NCBI GenBank assembly: GCA_940337035.1
Contig: CALNHX010000281.1
Location: forward strand, 1-64,000
DNA: 64,000 nt
From: Agriotes lineatus
Taxonomy: Eukaryota > Arthropoda > Insecta > Coleoptera > Elateridae
Direction: 5' to 3'
The stretch's first letter is position 1; every line of letters starts with the position of its first letter. Below are positions 23,728 to 36,200 of the stretch, piece by piece. The notes below the pieces were generated by a model. That model searched no databases. It had not been told where the DNA came from and saw only the letters and a list, made by a program, of their open reading frames with translations. The translations under genes were made by a program, and so were the position numbers.

Positions 23728-26700
23728 TTATAACTGTGACGGAGTGGCCACGACTGTGACGATGTGGCCACTTCTGTAACGGAGTGACCACTTTTGTAAC
23801 GGGTTGGCCACTTCAGTGACGGAGTGACCACTTTTGTAACGGGGTGGCCACTTCAGTGATGGAGTGGCCACGACTGTGGCAAAGTGGCCACTTCTGTAAC
23901 GGGGTGGCCACATCTGTAACGGGGTGGCCATTTTTGTAACGGGGTGGCCACTACTGTGACGGAGTGGTTATGACTGTGACGGAGTAGCCACGACTGTGAC
24001 GAAGTGGCCACTTTAGAGACGGAATGAATACTTCTGTAACGGGGTGGCCACTTCAGTGACGGAGTGGCTACTTCTGTAACAAGGTGGCCACTTCTGTAAC
24101 GGGGTGGCCACTTCTGTAACGGGGTGGACACTACTTTGACGGAGTGGGTATGACTGTGACGGAGAGGCCACGACTGTGACAAAGTGGCCACTTCAGTGTC
24201 GGAGTGGCCATTTCTGTAACGGGGTGGCCACTTCAGTGACGGAGTGGCCACGACTGTGGCGGAGTGGCCACTTCTGTAACGGGGTGGCCATTTCTGTAAC
24301 GGGGTGGCCACTACTGTGACGAGGTGGTTATGACTCTGACGGAGTGGCCACGACTGTGACAAAGTGGCCACTTCAGTGACGGAATGGCCACTTCTGTAAG
24401 GGGGTGGTCACTTCAGTGACGGAGTGGCCACTTCTGTAACGGGGTGGCCACTACTTTGACGGAGTGGTTATGACTGTGACGGAGTAGCCACGACTGTGAC
24501 GAAGTGGCCACTTTAGTGACGGAGTGGCCACTTCTGTAACGGGGTGGCCACTTCAGTGACGGAGTGTCTACGACTGTGGCGGAGTGACCATTTCTGTAAC
24601 GGGTTGGCCACATCTCTAACGAGGTGGCCACTACTGTGATGGAGTGGTTATGACTGTGACGGAGTGGCAACGACTGTAACGAAGTGGCCACTTCAGTGAC
24701 GGAATGGCCACTTCTGTAACGGGGTGGCCACTAATGTTGCGGAGTGGTTAAGGCTGTGACGAAGTGGCCACGACTGTGACGAAGTGGCCACTTCAGTGAC
24801 GGAGTGGCCACTTCTGTAACGGGGTGGCCACTTCAGTGACGGAGTGGCCACGACTGTGGCGGAGTGGCCACTTCTGTAACGGGGTGGCCACTTCTGTAAC
24901 GGGGTGGCCACTACTGTGACGGAGTGGTTATGACTGTAACGGAGTGGCCACGACTGTGACGAAGTGGCCACTTCAGTGACGGAGTGGCCACTTCTGTAAC
25001 GGGGTAGCCACTTCAGTGACGGAGTGGCCACTTCTGTAACGGGGTGGCCACTTCTGTAACGGGGTGGCCACAACTTTGACGGAGTGGTTATGACGGTGAC
25101 GGAGTAGCCACGACTGTGACGAAGTGGCCACTTTAGTGACGGCGTGGCCACTTCTGTAACGGGGTGGCCACTTCAGTGACGGAGTGGCCACTTCTGTAAC
25201 TAGGTGGCCACTTTAGTGACGGAATTGCCACTTCTGTAACGGGGTGGCCACTACTGTGACGGAGTGGTTATGACTGTGACGGAGTGGCTACGACTGTGAT
25301 GAAGTGGCCACTTCAGTGACGGAGTGGCCACTTCTGTAACGGGGTGGCCACTTCAGTGACGGAGTGGCCACTTCTGTAACGTGGTGGCCACTACTGTGAC
25401 GGAGTGCTTATGACTGTGACGGAGTGGCAACGACTGTGACGAAGTGGCCACTTCAGTGACGGAATGGCCACTTCTGTAACGGGGTGGCCACAACTTTGAC
25501 GGAGTGGTTATGACTGTGACGGAGTAGCCACGACTGTGACGAAGTGGCCACTTCAGTGACGGAGTGGCCACTTCTGTAACGGGGTGGCCACTTCAGTGAC
25601 GGAGTGGCCGCTTCTGTCACGGGGTGGCCACTTTAGTGACGGAATTGCCACTTCTGTAACGGGGTGACCACTACTGTGACGGAGTGGTTATGACTGTGAC
25701 GGAGTGGCTACGACTGTAATGAAGTGGCCACTTCAGTGACGGAGTGGCCACTTCTGTAACGGGGTGGCCACTTCAGTGACGGAGTGGCCACTTCTGTAAC
25801 GCGGTGGCCACTTTAGTGACGGAGTGGCCACTTCTGTAACGGGGTGGCCACTACTGTGACGGAGTGGTTATGACTGTGACGGAGTGGCCACGACTGTGAC
25901 GAAGTGGCCACTTCAGTGACGGAGTGGCCACTTCTGTAACGGGGTGGCCACTTCAGTAACGAAGTGGCCACGATTCTGGCGGAGTGGCCACTCCTGTAAC
26001 AGGGCGGCCACTACTTTGACGGAGTGGTTATGACTGTGACGGAGTGGCCACGACTGTAACAAAGTGGCCACTTCAGTGACGGAGTGGCCACTTCTCTAAC
26101 GGGGTGGCCACTTTAGTGACGGAGTGGCCATTTCTGTAACGAGGTGGCCACTTAAGTGACGGAGTGGCTACTTCTGTAACAAGGTGGCCACTTCAGTGAC
26201 GGAGTGGCCACTTCTGTAACGCGGTGGCCACTTTAGTGACGGAGTGGCCACTTCTGTAACGGGGTGGCCACTACTGTGACGGAGTGGTTATGACTGTGAC
26301 GGAGTGGCCACGACTGTGACGAAGTGGCCACTTCAGTGACGGAGTGGCCACTTCTGTAACGGGGTGGCCACTTCAGTAACGAAGTGGCCACGATTCTGGC
26401 GGAGTGGCCACTCCTGTAACAGGGCGGCCACTACTTTGACGGAGTGGTTATGACTGTGACGGAGTAGCCACGACTGTGACGAAGTGGCCACTTTAGAGAC
26501 GGAATGAATACTTCTGTAACGGGGTGGCCACTTCTGTAACGGGGTGGACACTACTTTGACGGAGTGGGTATGACTGTGACGGAGAGGCCACGACTGTGAC
26601 AAAGTGGCCACTTCAGTGTCGGAGTGGCCATTTCTGTAACGGGGTGGCCACTTCAGTGACGGAGTGGCCACGACTGTGGCGGAGTGGCCACTTCTGTAAC

Positions 26701-28110
26701 GGGGTGGCCATTTCTGTAACGGTGTGGCCACTACTGTGACGAGGTGGTTATGACTCTGACGGAGTGGCCACGACTGTGACAAAGTGGCCACTTCAGTGAC
26801 GGAATGGCCACTTCTGTAAGGGGGTGGTCACTTCAGTGACGGAGTGGCCACTTCTGTAACGGGGTGGCCACTACTTTGACGGAGTGGTTATGACTGTGAC
26901 GGAGTAGCCACGACTGTGACGAAGTGGCCACTTTAGTGACGGAGTGGCCACTTCTGTAACGGGGTGGCCACTTCAGTGACGGAGTGTCTACGACTGTGGC
27001 GGAGTGACCATTTCTGTAACGGGTTGGCCACATCTCTAACGAGGTGGCCACTACTGTGATGGAGTGGTTATGACTGTGACGGAGTGGCAACGACTGTAAC
27101 GAAGTGGCCACTTCAGTGACGGAATGGCCACTTCTGTAACGGGGTGGCCACTAATGTTGCGGAGTGGTTAAGGCTGTGACGAAGTGGCCACGACTGTGAC
27201 GAAGTGGCCACTTCAGTGACGGAGTGGCCACTTCTGTAACGGGGTGGCCACTTCAGTGACGGAGTGGCCACGACTGTGGCGGAGTGGCCACTTCTGTAAC
27301 GGGGTGGCCACTTCTGTAACGGGGTGGCCACTACTGTGACGGAGTGGTTATGACTGTAACGGAGTGGCCACGACTGTGACGAAGTGGCCACTTCAGTGAC
27401 GGAGTGGCCACTTCTGTAACGGGGTAGCCACTTCAGTGACGGAGTGGCCACAACTTTGACGGAGTGGTTATGACTGTGACGGAGTAGCCACGACTGTGAC
27501 GAAGTGGCCACTTTAGTGATGGCGTGGCCACTTCTGTAACGGGGTGGCCACTTCAGTGACGGAGTGGCCAGTTCTGTAACTAGGTGGCCACTTTAGTGAC
27601 GGAATTGCCACTTCTGTAACGGGGTGGCCACTACTGTGACGGAGTGGTTATGACTGTGACGGAGTGGCTACGACTGTGATGAAGTGGCCACTTCAGTGAC
27701 GGAGAGGCCACTTCTGTAACGGGGTGGCCACTTCAGTGACGGAGTGGCCACTTCTGTAACGTGGTGGCCACTACTGTGACGGAGTGCTTATGACTGTGAC
27801 GGAGTGGCAACGACTGTGACGAAGTGGCCACTTCAGTGACGGAGTGGCCACTTCTGTAACGGGGTGGCCACTTCAGTGACGGAGTGGCCGCTTCTGTAAC
27901 GGGGTGGCCACTTTAGTGACGGAATTGCCACTTCTGTAACGGGGTGACCACTACTGTGACGGAGTCGTTATGACTGTGACGGAGTGGCTACGACTGTAAT
28001 GAAGTGGCCACTTCAGTGACGGAGTGGCCACTTCTGTAACGGGGTGGCCACTTCAGTGACGGAGTGGCCACTTCTGTAACGCGGTGGCCACTTTAGTGAC
28101 GGAGTGGCCA
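23728..28110. repeat. A-type satellite block group; related to 33.3-38.1 kb
   Basis: The block has A landmarks with TAAGGCTGTG near 24751 and 27171, CGATTCTGGCGG near 25972 and 26392, and GAGACGGAATGAATACTTC near 24013 and 26495. Private variants TTATGACGGTGACGG (about 25090), GGAGAGGCCACTTC (about 27702), GGAGTCGTTATG (about 27961) and GGCCAGTTCTG (about 28107) recur 9.80-9.96 kb downstream. Together they mark a long recent duplication. Near 26460 the A-end landmark is joined directly to the GAGACGGAATG part, making a chimeric block. Confidence 0.88.
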
Positions 28111-31100
28111 GTTCTGTAACGGGGTGGCCACTACTGTGACGGAGTGGTTATGACTGTGACGGAGTGGCCACGACTGTGACGAAGTGGCCACTTCAGTGAC
28201 GGAGTGGCCACTTCTGTAACGGGGTGGCCACTTCAGTAACGAAGTGGCCACGATTCTGGCGGAGTGGCCACTCCTGTAACAGGGCGGCCACTACTTTGAC
28301 GGAGTGGTTATGACTGTGACGGAGTGGCCACGACTGTAACAAAGTGGCCACTTCAGTGACGGAGTGGCCACTTCTGTAACGGGGTGGCCACTTCAGTGAC
28401 GGAGTGGCCACTTCTCTAACGGGGTGGCCACTTTAGTGACGGAGTGGCCATTTCTGTAACGAGGTGGCCACTGAAGTGACGGAGTGGCTACTTCTGTAAC
28501 AAGGTGGCCACTTCAGTGACGGAGTGGCCACGACTCTGGCGGAGTGGCCACCCCTGTAACAGGGCGGCCACTACTTTGACGGAGTGGTTATGACTGTGAC
28601 GGAGTGGCCACGACTGTAATGAAGTGGCCACTTCAGTGACGGAGTGGCCACTTCTGTAACGGGGTGGCCACTTCTGTAACGGGGTGGCCACTACTGTGAC
28701 GAGGTGGTTATGACTCTGACGGAGTGGCCACGACTGTGACAAAGTGGCCACTTCAGTGACGGAATGGCCACTTCTGTAAGGGGGTGGTCACTTCAGTGAC
28801 GGAGTGGCCACTTCTGTAACGGGGTGGCCACTACTTTGACGGAGTGGTTATGACTGTGACGGAGTAGCCACGACTGTGACGAAGTGGCCACTTTAGTGAC
28901 GGAGTGGCCACTTCTGTAACGGGGTGGCCACTTCAGTGACGGAGTGTCTACGACTGTGGCGGAGTGACCATTTCTGTAACGGGTTGGCCACATCTCTAAC
29001 GAGGTGGCCACTACTGTGATGGAGTGGTTATGACTGTGACGGAGTGGCAACGACTGTAACGAAGTGGCCACTTCAGTGACGGAATGGCCACTTCTGTAAC
29101 GGGGTGGCCACTAATGTTGCGGAGTGGTTAAGGCTGTGACGAAGTGGCCACGACTGTGACGAAGTGGCCACTTCAGTGACGGAGTGGCCACTTCTGTAAC
29201 GGGGTGGCCACTTCTGTAACGGGGTGGCCACTACTGTGACGGAGTGGTTATGACTGTAACGGAGTGGCCACGACTGTGACGAAGTGGCCACTTCAGTGAC
29301 GGAGTGGCCACTTCTGTAACGGGGTAGCCACTTCAGTGACGGAGTGGCCACTTCTGTAACGGGGTGGCCACTTCTGTAACGGGGTAGCCACAACTTTGAC
29401 GGAGTGGTTATGACTGTGACGGAGTAGCCACGACTGTGACGAAGTGGCCACTTTAGTGACGGCGTGGCCACTTCTGTAACGGGGTGGCCACTACAGTGAC
29501 GGAGTGGCCACTTCTGTAACTAGGTGGCCACTTTAGTGACGGAATTGCCACTTCTGTAACGGGGTGGCCACTACTGTGACGGAGTGGTTATGACTGTGAC
29601 GGAGTGGCTACGACTGTGATGAAGTGGCCACTTCAGTGACGGAGTGGCCACTTCTGTAACGGGGTGGCCACTTCAGTGACGGAGTGGCCACTTCTGTAAC
29701 GTGGTGGCCACTACTGTGACGGAGTGCTTATGACTGTGACGGAGTGGCAACGACTGTGACGAAGTGGCCACTTCAGTGACGGAATGGCCACTTCTGTAAC
29801 GGGGTGGCCACAACTTTGACGGAGTGGTTATGACTGTGACGGAGTAGCCACGACTGTGACGAAGTGGCCACTTCAGTGACGGAGTGGCCACTTCTGTAAC
29901 GGGGTGGCCACTTCAGTGACGGAGTGGCCGCTTCTGTAACGGGGTGGCCACTTTAGTGACGGAATTGCCACTTCTGTAACGGGGTGGCCACTACTGTGAT
30001 GGAGTGGTTATGACTGTGACGGAGTGGCAACGACTGTAACGAAGTGGCCACTTCAGTGACGGAATGGCCACTTCTGTAACGGGGTGGCCACTAATGTTGC
30101 GGAGTGGTTAAGGCTGTGACGAAGTGGCCACGACTGTGACGAAGTGGCCACTTCAGTGACGGAGTGGCCACTTCTGTAACGGGGTGGCCACTTCAGTGAC
30201 GGGGTGGCCACGACTGTGGCGGAGTGGCCACTTCTGTAACGGGGTGGCCACTTCTGTAACGGGGTGGCCACTACTGTGACGGAGTGGTTATGACTGTAAC
30301 GGAGTGGCCACGACTGTGACGAAGTGGCCACTTCAGTGACGGAGTGGCCACTTCTGTAACGGGGTAGCCACTTCAGTGACGGAGTGGCCACTTCTGTAAC
30401 GGGGTGGCCACTTCTGTAACGGGGTAGCCACAACTTTGACGGAGTGGTTATGACTGTGACGGAGTAGCCACGACTGTGACGAAGTGGCCACTTTAGTGAC
30501 GGCGTGGCCACTTCTGTAACGGGGTGGCCACTACAGTGACGGAGTGGCCACTTCTGTAACTAGGTGGCCACTTTAGTGACGGAATTGCCACTTCTGTAAC
30601 GGGGTGGCCACTACTGTGACGGAGTGGTTATGACTGTGACGGAGTGGCTACGACTGTGATGAAGTGGCCACTTCAGTGACGGAGTGGCCACTTCTGTAAC
30701 GGGGTGGCCACTTCAGTGACGGAGTGGCCACTTCTTTAACGTGGTGGCCACTACTGTGACGGAGTGCTTATGACTGTGACGGAGTGGCAACGACTGTGAC
30801 GAAGTGGCCACTTCAGTGACGGAATGGCCACTTCTGTAACGGGGTGGCCACAACTTTGACGGAGTGGTTATGACTGTGACGGAGTAGCCACGACTGTGAC
30901 GAAGTGGCCACTTCAGTGACGGAGTGGCCACTTCTGTAACGGGGTGGCCACTTCAGTGACGGAGTGGCCGCTTCTGTAACGGGGTGGCCACTTTAGTGAC
31001 GGAATTGCCACTTCTGTAACGGGGTGACCACTACTGTGACGGAGTGGTTATGACTGTGACGGAGAGGCTACGACTGTAATGAAGTGGCCACTTCAGTGAC

Positions 31101-31770
31101 GGAGTGGCCACTTCTGTAACGGGGTGGCCACTTCAGTGACGGAGTGGCCACTTCTGTAACGCGGTGGCCACTTTAGTGACGGAGTGGCCACTTCTGTAAC
31201 GGGGTGGCCACTACTGTGACGGAGTGGTTATGACTGTGACGGAGTGGCCACGACTGTGACGAAGTGGCCACTTCAGTGACGGAGTGGCCACTTCTGTAAC
31301 GGGGTGGCCACTTCAGTAACGAAGTGGCCACGATTCTGGCGGAGTGGCCACTCCTGTAACAGGGCGGCCACTACTTTGACGGAGTGGTTATGACTGTGAC
31401 GGAGTGGCCACGACTGTAACAAAGTGGCCACTTCAGTGACGGAGTGGCCACTTCTGTAACGGGGTGGCCACTTCAGTGACGGAGTGGCCACTTCTCTAAC
31501 GGGGTGGCCACTTTAGTGACGGAGTGGCCATTTCTGTAACGAGGTGGCCACTTAAGTGACGGAGTGGCTACTTCTGTAACAAGGTGGCCACTTCAGTGAC
31601 GGAGTGGCCACGACTCTGGCGGAGTGGCCACCCCTGTAACAGGGCGGCCACTACTTTGACGGAGTGGTTATGACTGTGACGGAGTGGCCACGACTGTAAT
31701 GAAGTGGCCACTTCAGTGACGGAGTGGCCACTTCTGTAACGGGGTGGCCACTTCTGTAACGGGGTGGCCA
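28111..31770. repeat. A-type satellite block group with an approximately 1-kb tandem duplication
   Basis: A landmarks recur at short intervals. TAAGGCTGTG lies near 29131 and 30111, GTAACGTGGTGG near 29698 and 30738, and CGATTCTGGCGG near 28252 and 31332. The copies starting at 29073 and 30053 share the private variant GGGGTAGCCACAAC and are 980 bp apart at the start and 1,040 bp apart later. They arose by one local tandem duplication followed by a small indel. Confidence 0.87.
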
Positions 31771-33256
31771 CTACTGTGACGGTGTGGCAACGACTGTGAC
31801 GGAGTAGCCACTACTGTGACAAAGTTGCCACGACTGTGACGAAGTGCCATTACTGTGACGGAGTGGCCACTACTGGGACGAAGTTGCCACGACTGTGGCG
31901 GAGTGCGACTCCAGTGACGGAGTGGCCATTACTGTGACGGAATGGCCACTACTTGGACGAAGTTGCCACGACTGTGACGGAGTGGCCACTTTAGTGACGG
32001 AGTGGCCACGACTGTAACGGAGTGGCCACTACTGTGACGGAGTGGCCACTTCAGTGACGGAGTGGCCACTTCTGTAACGGGGTGGCCACTTCTGTAACGG
32101 GGTGGCCACTACTGTTACGGAGTGGTTACGACTGTGCCCTACTGGCCACGATTGTGACGGAGCGGCGACGACTGTGACGGAGTGGCCACGACTGTGGCGG
32201 ACTGGCCACTTCTGTAACGGGGTGGCCATTTCTGTAACGGGGTGGCCTATACTGTGACGTTGTGGCCACTACTGTGACAAAGTGGCCACTTCTGTAACGG
32301 AGTGGCCACTTCAGTGACGGAGTGGCCACTTCTGTAACGGGGTGGCCACTTCTGTAACGGGGTGGCCACTACTGTTACGGAGTGGTTACGACTGTGCCCT
32401 ACTGGCCACGATTGTGACGGAGCGGCGACGACTGTGACGGAGTGGCCACGACTGTGGCGGACTGGCCACTTCTGTAACGGGGTGGCCATTTCTGTAACGG
32501 GGTGGCCACTACTGTGACGAGGTGGTTATGACTCTGACGGAGTGGCCACGACTGTGACGAAGTGGCCACTTCAGTGACGGAATGGCCACTTCTGTAAGGG
32601 GGTGGTCACTTCAGTGACGGAGTGGCCACTTCTGTAACGGGGTGGCCACTACTCTGACGGAGTGGTTATGACTGTGACGGAGTGGCCACGACTGTGACGA
32701 AGTGGCCACCCCGTTAGAGAAGTGGCCACTCCGTCACTGAAGTGACCACCCCCTTACAGAAGTGGCCACTCCGCCACTACTGTGACGAAGTTGCCACGAC
32801 TGTGACGAAGTGCCATTACTCTGACGGAGTGGCCACTTCAGTGACGGAGTGGCCACTTCTGTAACGGGGTGGCCACTTCTGTAACGGGGTGGCCACTACT
32901 GTGACGGTGTGGCCACGACTGTGACGGAGTAGCCACTACTGTGACAAAGTTGCCACGACTGTGACGAAGTGCCATTACTGTGACGGAGTGGCCATTACTG
33001 GGACGAAGTTGCCACGACTGTGGCGGAGTGGCGATTCCAGTGACGGAGTGGCCACTACTGTTACGGAGTAATTACGACTGTGCCCTACTGGCCACGATTG
33101 TGACGGAGCGGCGACGACTGTGACGGAGTGGCCACTTCAGTGACGGAGTGGCCACGACTGTAACGGACTGTCCACGACTGTGACGGAGTGGCCACTACTG
33201 TGACGTTGTGGCCACTACTGTGACGAAGTTGCCACGACTGTGACGAAGTACTATTA
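31771..33256. repeat. B-type satellite block containing an inverted island
   Basis: The block carries 19-bp GAAGTGCCATTAC units (about 31842) and GTGCCCTACTGG near 32134 and 32394. The forward arm is at 32584-32649 and the inverted island at 32702-32775. A further B-like stretch ends in GAAGTACTATTACTG, where it is joined directly to the middle of a D block. Confidence 0.87.
32702..32775 (-). repeat. Inverted three-unit island, copy 2
   Basis: This is the same sequence as the island at 2433. The reverse complement matches the upstream forward arm at 32584-32649 over 66 bp with about two mismatches (GTAAC against CTAAC is one). Forward arm, 52-bp spacer and inverted island together form a long imperfect palindrome. 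Confidence 0.93.
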
Positions 33257-36200
33257 CTGTGACGGTGTGGCCACGACAGTGACGGAGTGGCCACGACTGT
33301 GACGAAGTGGTTACTTCAGTGACGAAGTGGCCACTTTTATAACGGGGTGGCCACTTCAGTGACGGGTGGCCACGACTGTGGCGGAGTGGGCACTTCTGTA
33401 ACGGAGTGGCCACTTCTGTAACGGGGTAGCCACCTCTGTAACGGGGTGGCCACTACTTTGACGGAGTGGTTATGACTGTGACGGAGTAGCCACGACTGTT
33501 ACGAAGTGGCCACTTCAGTGACGGAGTGGTTATAACTGTGACGGAGTGGCCACGACTGTGACGATGTGGCCACTTCTGTAACGGAGTGACCACTTTTGTA
33601 ACGGGTTGGCCACTTCAGTGACGGAGTGACCACTTTTGTAACGGGGTGGCCACTTCAGTGATGGAGTGGCCACGACTGTGGCAAAGTGGCCACTTCTGTA
33701 ACGGGGTGGCCACATCTGTAACGGGGTGGCCATTTTTGTAACGGGGTGGCCACTACTGTAACGGAGTGGTTATGACTGTGACGGAGTAGCCACGACTGTG
33801 ACGAAGTGGCCACTTTAGAGACGGAATGAATACTTCTGTAACGGGGTGGCCACTTCAGTGACGGAGTGGCTACTTCTGTAACAAGGTGGCCACTTCTGTA
33901 ACGGGGTGGCCACTTCTGTAACGGGGTGGACACTACTTTGACGGAGTGGGTATGACTGTGACGGAGAGGCCACGACTGTGACAAAGTGGCCACTTCAGTG
34001 TCGGAGTGGCCATTTCTGTAACGGGGTGGCCACTTCAGTGACGGAGTGGCCACGACTGTGGCGGAGTGGCCACTTCTGTAACGGGGTGGCCATTTCTGTA
34101 ACGGGGTGGCCACTACTGTGACGAGGTGGTTATGACTCTGACGGAGTGGCCACGACTGTGACAAAGTGGCCACTTCAGTGACGGAATGGCCACTTCTGTA
34201 AGGGGGTGGTCACCTCAGTGACGGAGTGGCCACTTCTGTAACGGGGTGGCCACTACTTTGACGGAGTGGTTATGACTGTGACGGAGTAGCCACGACTGTG
34301 ACGAAGTGGCCACTTTAGTGACGGAGTGGCCACTTCTGTAACGGGGTGGCCACTTCAGTGACGGAGTGTCTACGACTGTGGCGGAGTGACCATTTCTGTA
34401 ACGGGTTGGCCACATCTCTAACGAGGTGGCCACTACTGTGATGGAGTGGTTATGACTGTGACGGAGTGGCAACGACTGTAACGAAGTGGCCACTTCAGTG
34501 ACGGAATGGCCACTTCTGTAACGGGGTGGCCACTAATGTTGCGGAGTGGTTAAGGCTGTGACGAAGTGGCCACGACTGTGACGAAGTGGCCACTTCAGTG
34601 ACGGAGTGGCCACTTCTGTAACGGGGTGGCCACTTCAGTGACGGAGTGGCCACGACTGTGGCGGAGTGGCCACTTCTGTAACGGGGTGGCCACTTCTGTA
34701 ACGGGGTGGCCACTACTGTGACGGAGTGGTTATGACTGTAACGGAGTGGCCACGACTGTGACGAAGTGGCCACTTCAGTGACGGAGTGGCCACTTCTGTA
34801 ACGGGGTAGCCACTTCAGTGACGGAGTGGCCACTTCTGTAACGGGGTGGCCACTTCTGTAACGGGGTGGCCACAACTTTGACGGAGTGGTTATGACGGTG
34901 ACGGAGTAGCCACGACTGTGACGAAGTGGCCACTTTAGTGACGGCGTGGCCACTTCTGTAACGGGGTGGCCACTTCAGTGACGGAGTGGCCACTTCTGTA
35001 ACTAGGTGGCCACTTTAGTGACGGAATTGCCACTTCTGTAACGGGGTGGCCACTACTGTGACGGAGTGGTTATGACTGTGACGGAGTGGCTACGACTGTG
35101 ATGAAGTGGCCACTTCAGTGACGGAGTGGCCACTTCTGTAACGGGGTGGCCACTTCAGTGACGGAGTGGCCACTTCTGTAACGTGGTGGCCACTACTGTG
35201 ACGGAGTGCTTATGACTGTGACGGAGTGGCAACGACTGTGACGAAGTGGCCACTTCAGTGACGGAATGGCCACTTCTGTAACGGGGTGGCCACAACTTTG
35301 ACGGAGTGGTTATGACTGTGACGGAGTAGCCACGACTGTGACGAAGTGGCCACTTCAGTGACGGAGTGGCCACTTCTGTAACGGGGTGGCCACTTCAGTG
35401 ACGGAGTGGCCGCTTCTGTAACGGGGTGGCCACTTTAGTGACGGAATTGCCACTTCTGTAACGGGGTGACCACTACTGTGACGGAGTGGTTATGACTGTG
35501 ACGGAGTGGCTACGACTGTAATGAAGTGGCCACTTCAGTGACGGAGTGGCCACTTCTGTAACGGGGTGGCCACTTCAGTGACGGAGTGGCCACTTCTGTA
35601 ACGCGGTGGCCACTTTAGTGACGTAGTGGCCACTTCTGTAACGGGGTGGCCACTACTGTGACGGAGTGGTTATGACTGTGACGGAGTGGCCACGACTGTG
35701 ACGAAGTGGCCACTTCAGTGACGGAGTGGCCACTTCTGTAACGGGGTGGCCACTTCAGTAACGAAGTGGCCACGATTCTGGCGGAGTGGCCACTCCTGTA
35801 ACAGGGCGGCCACTACTTTGACGGAGTGGTTATGACTGTGACGGAGTGGCCACGACTGTAACAAAGTGGCCACTTCAGTGACGGAGTGGCCACTTCTCTA
35901 ACGGGGTGGCCACTTTAGTGACGGAGTGGCCATTTCTGTAACGAGGTGGCCACTTAAGTGACGGAGTGGCTACTTCTGTAACAAGGTGGCCACTTCAGTG
36001 ACGGAGTGGCCACTTCTGTAACGCGGTGGCCACTTTAGTGACGGAGTGGCCACTTCTGTAACGGGGTGGCCACTACTGTGACGGAGTGGTTATGACTGTG
36101 ACGGAGTGGCCACGACTGTGACGAAGTGGCCACTTCAGTGACGGAGTGGCCACTTCTGTAACGGGGTGGCCACTTCAGTAACGAAGTGGCCACGATTCTG

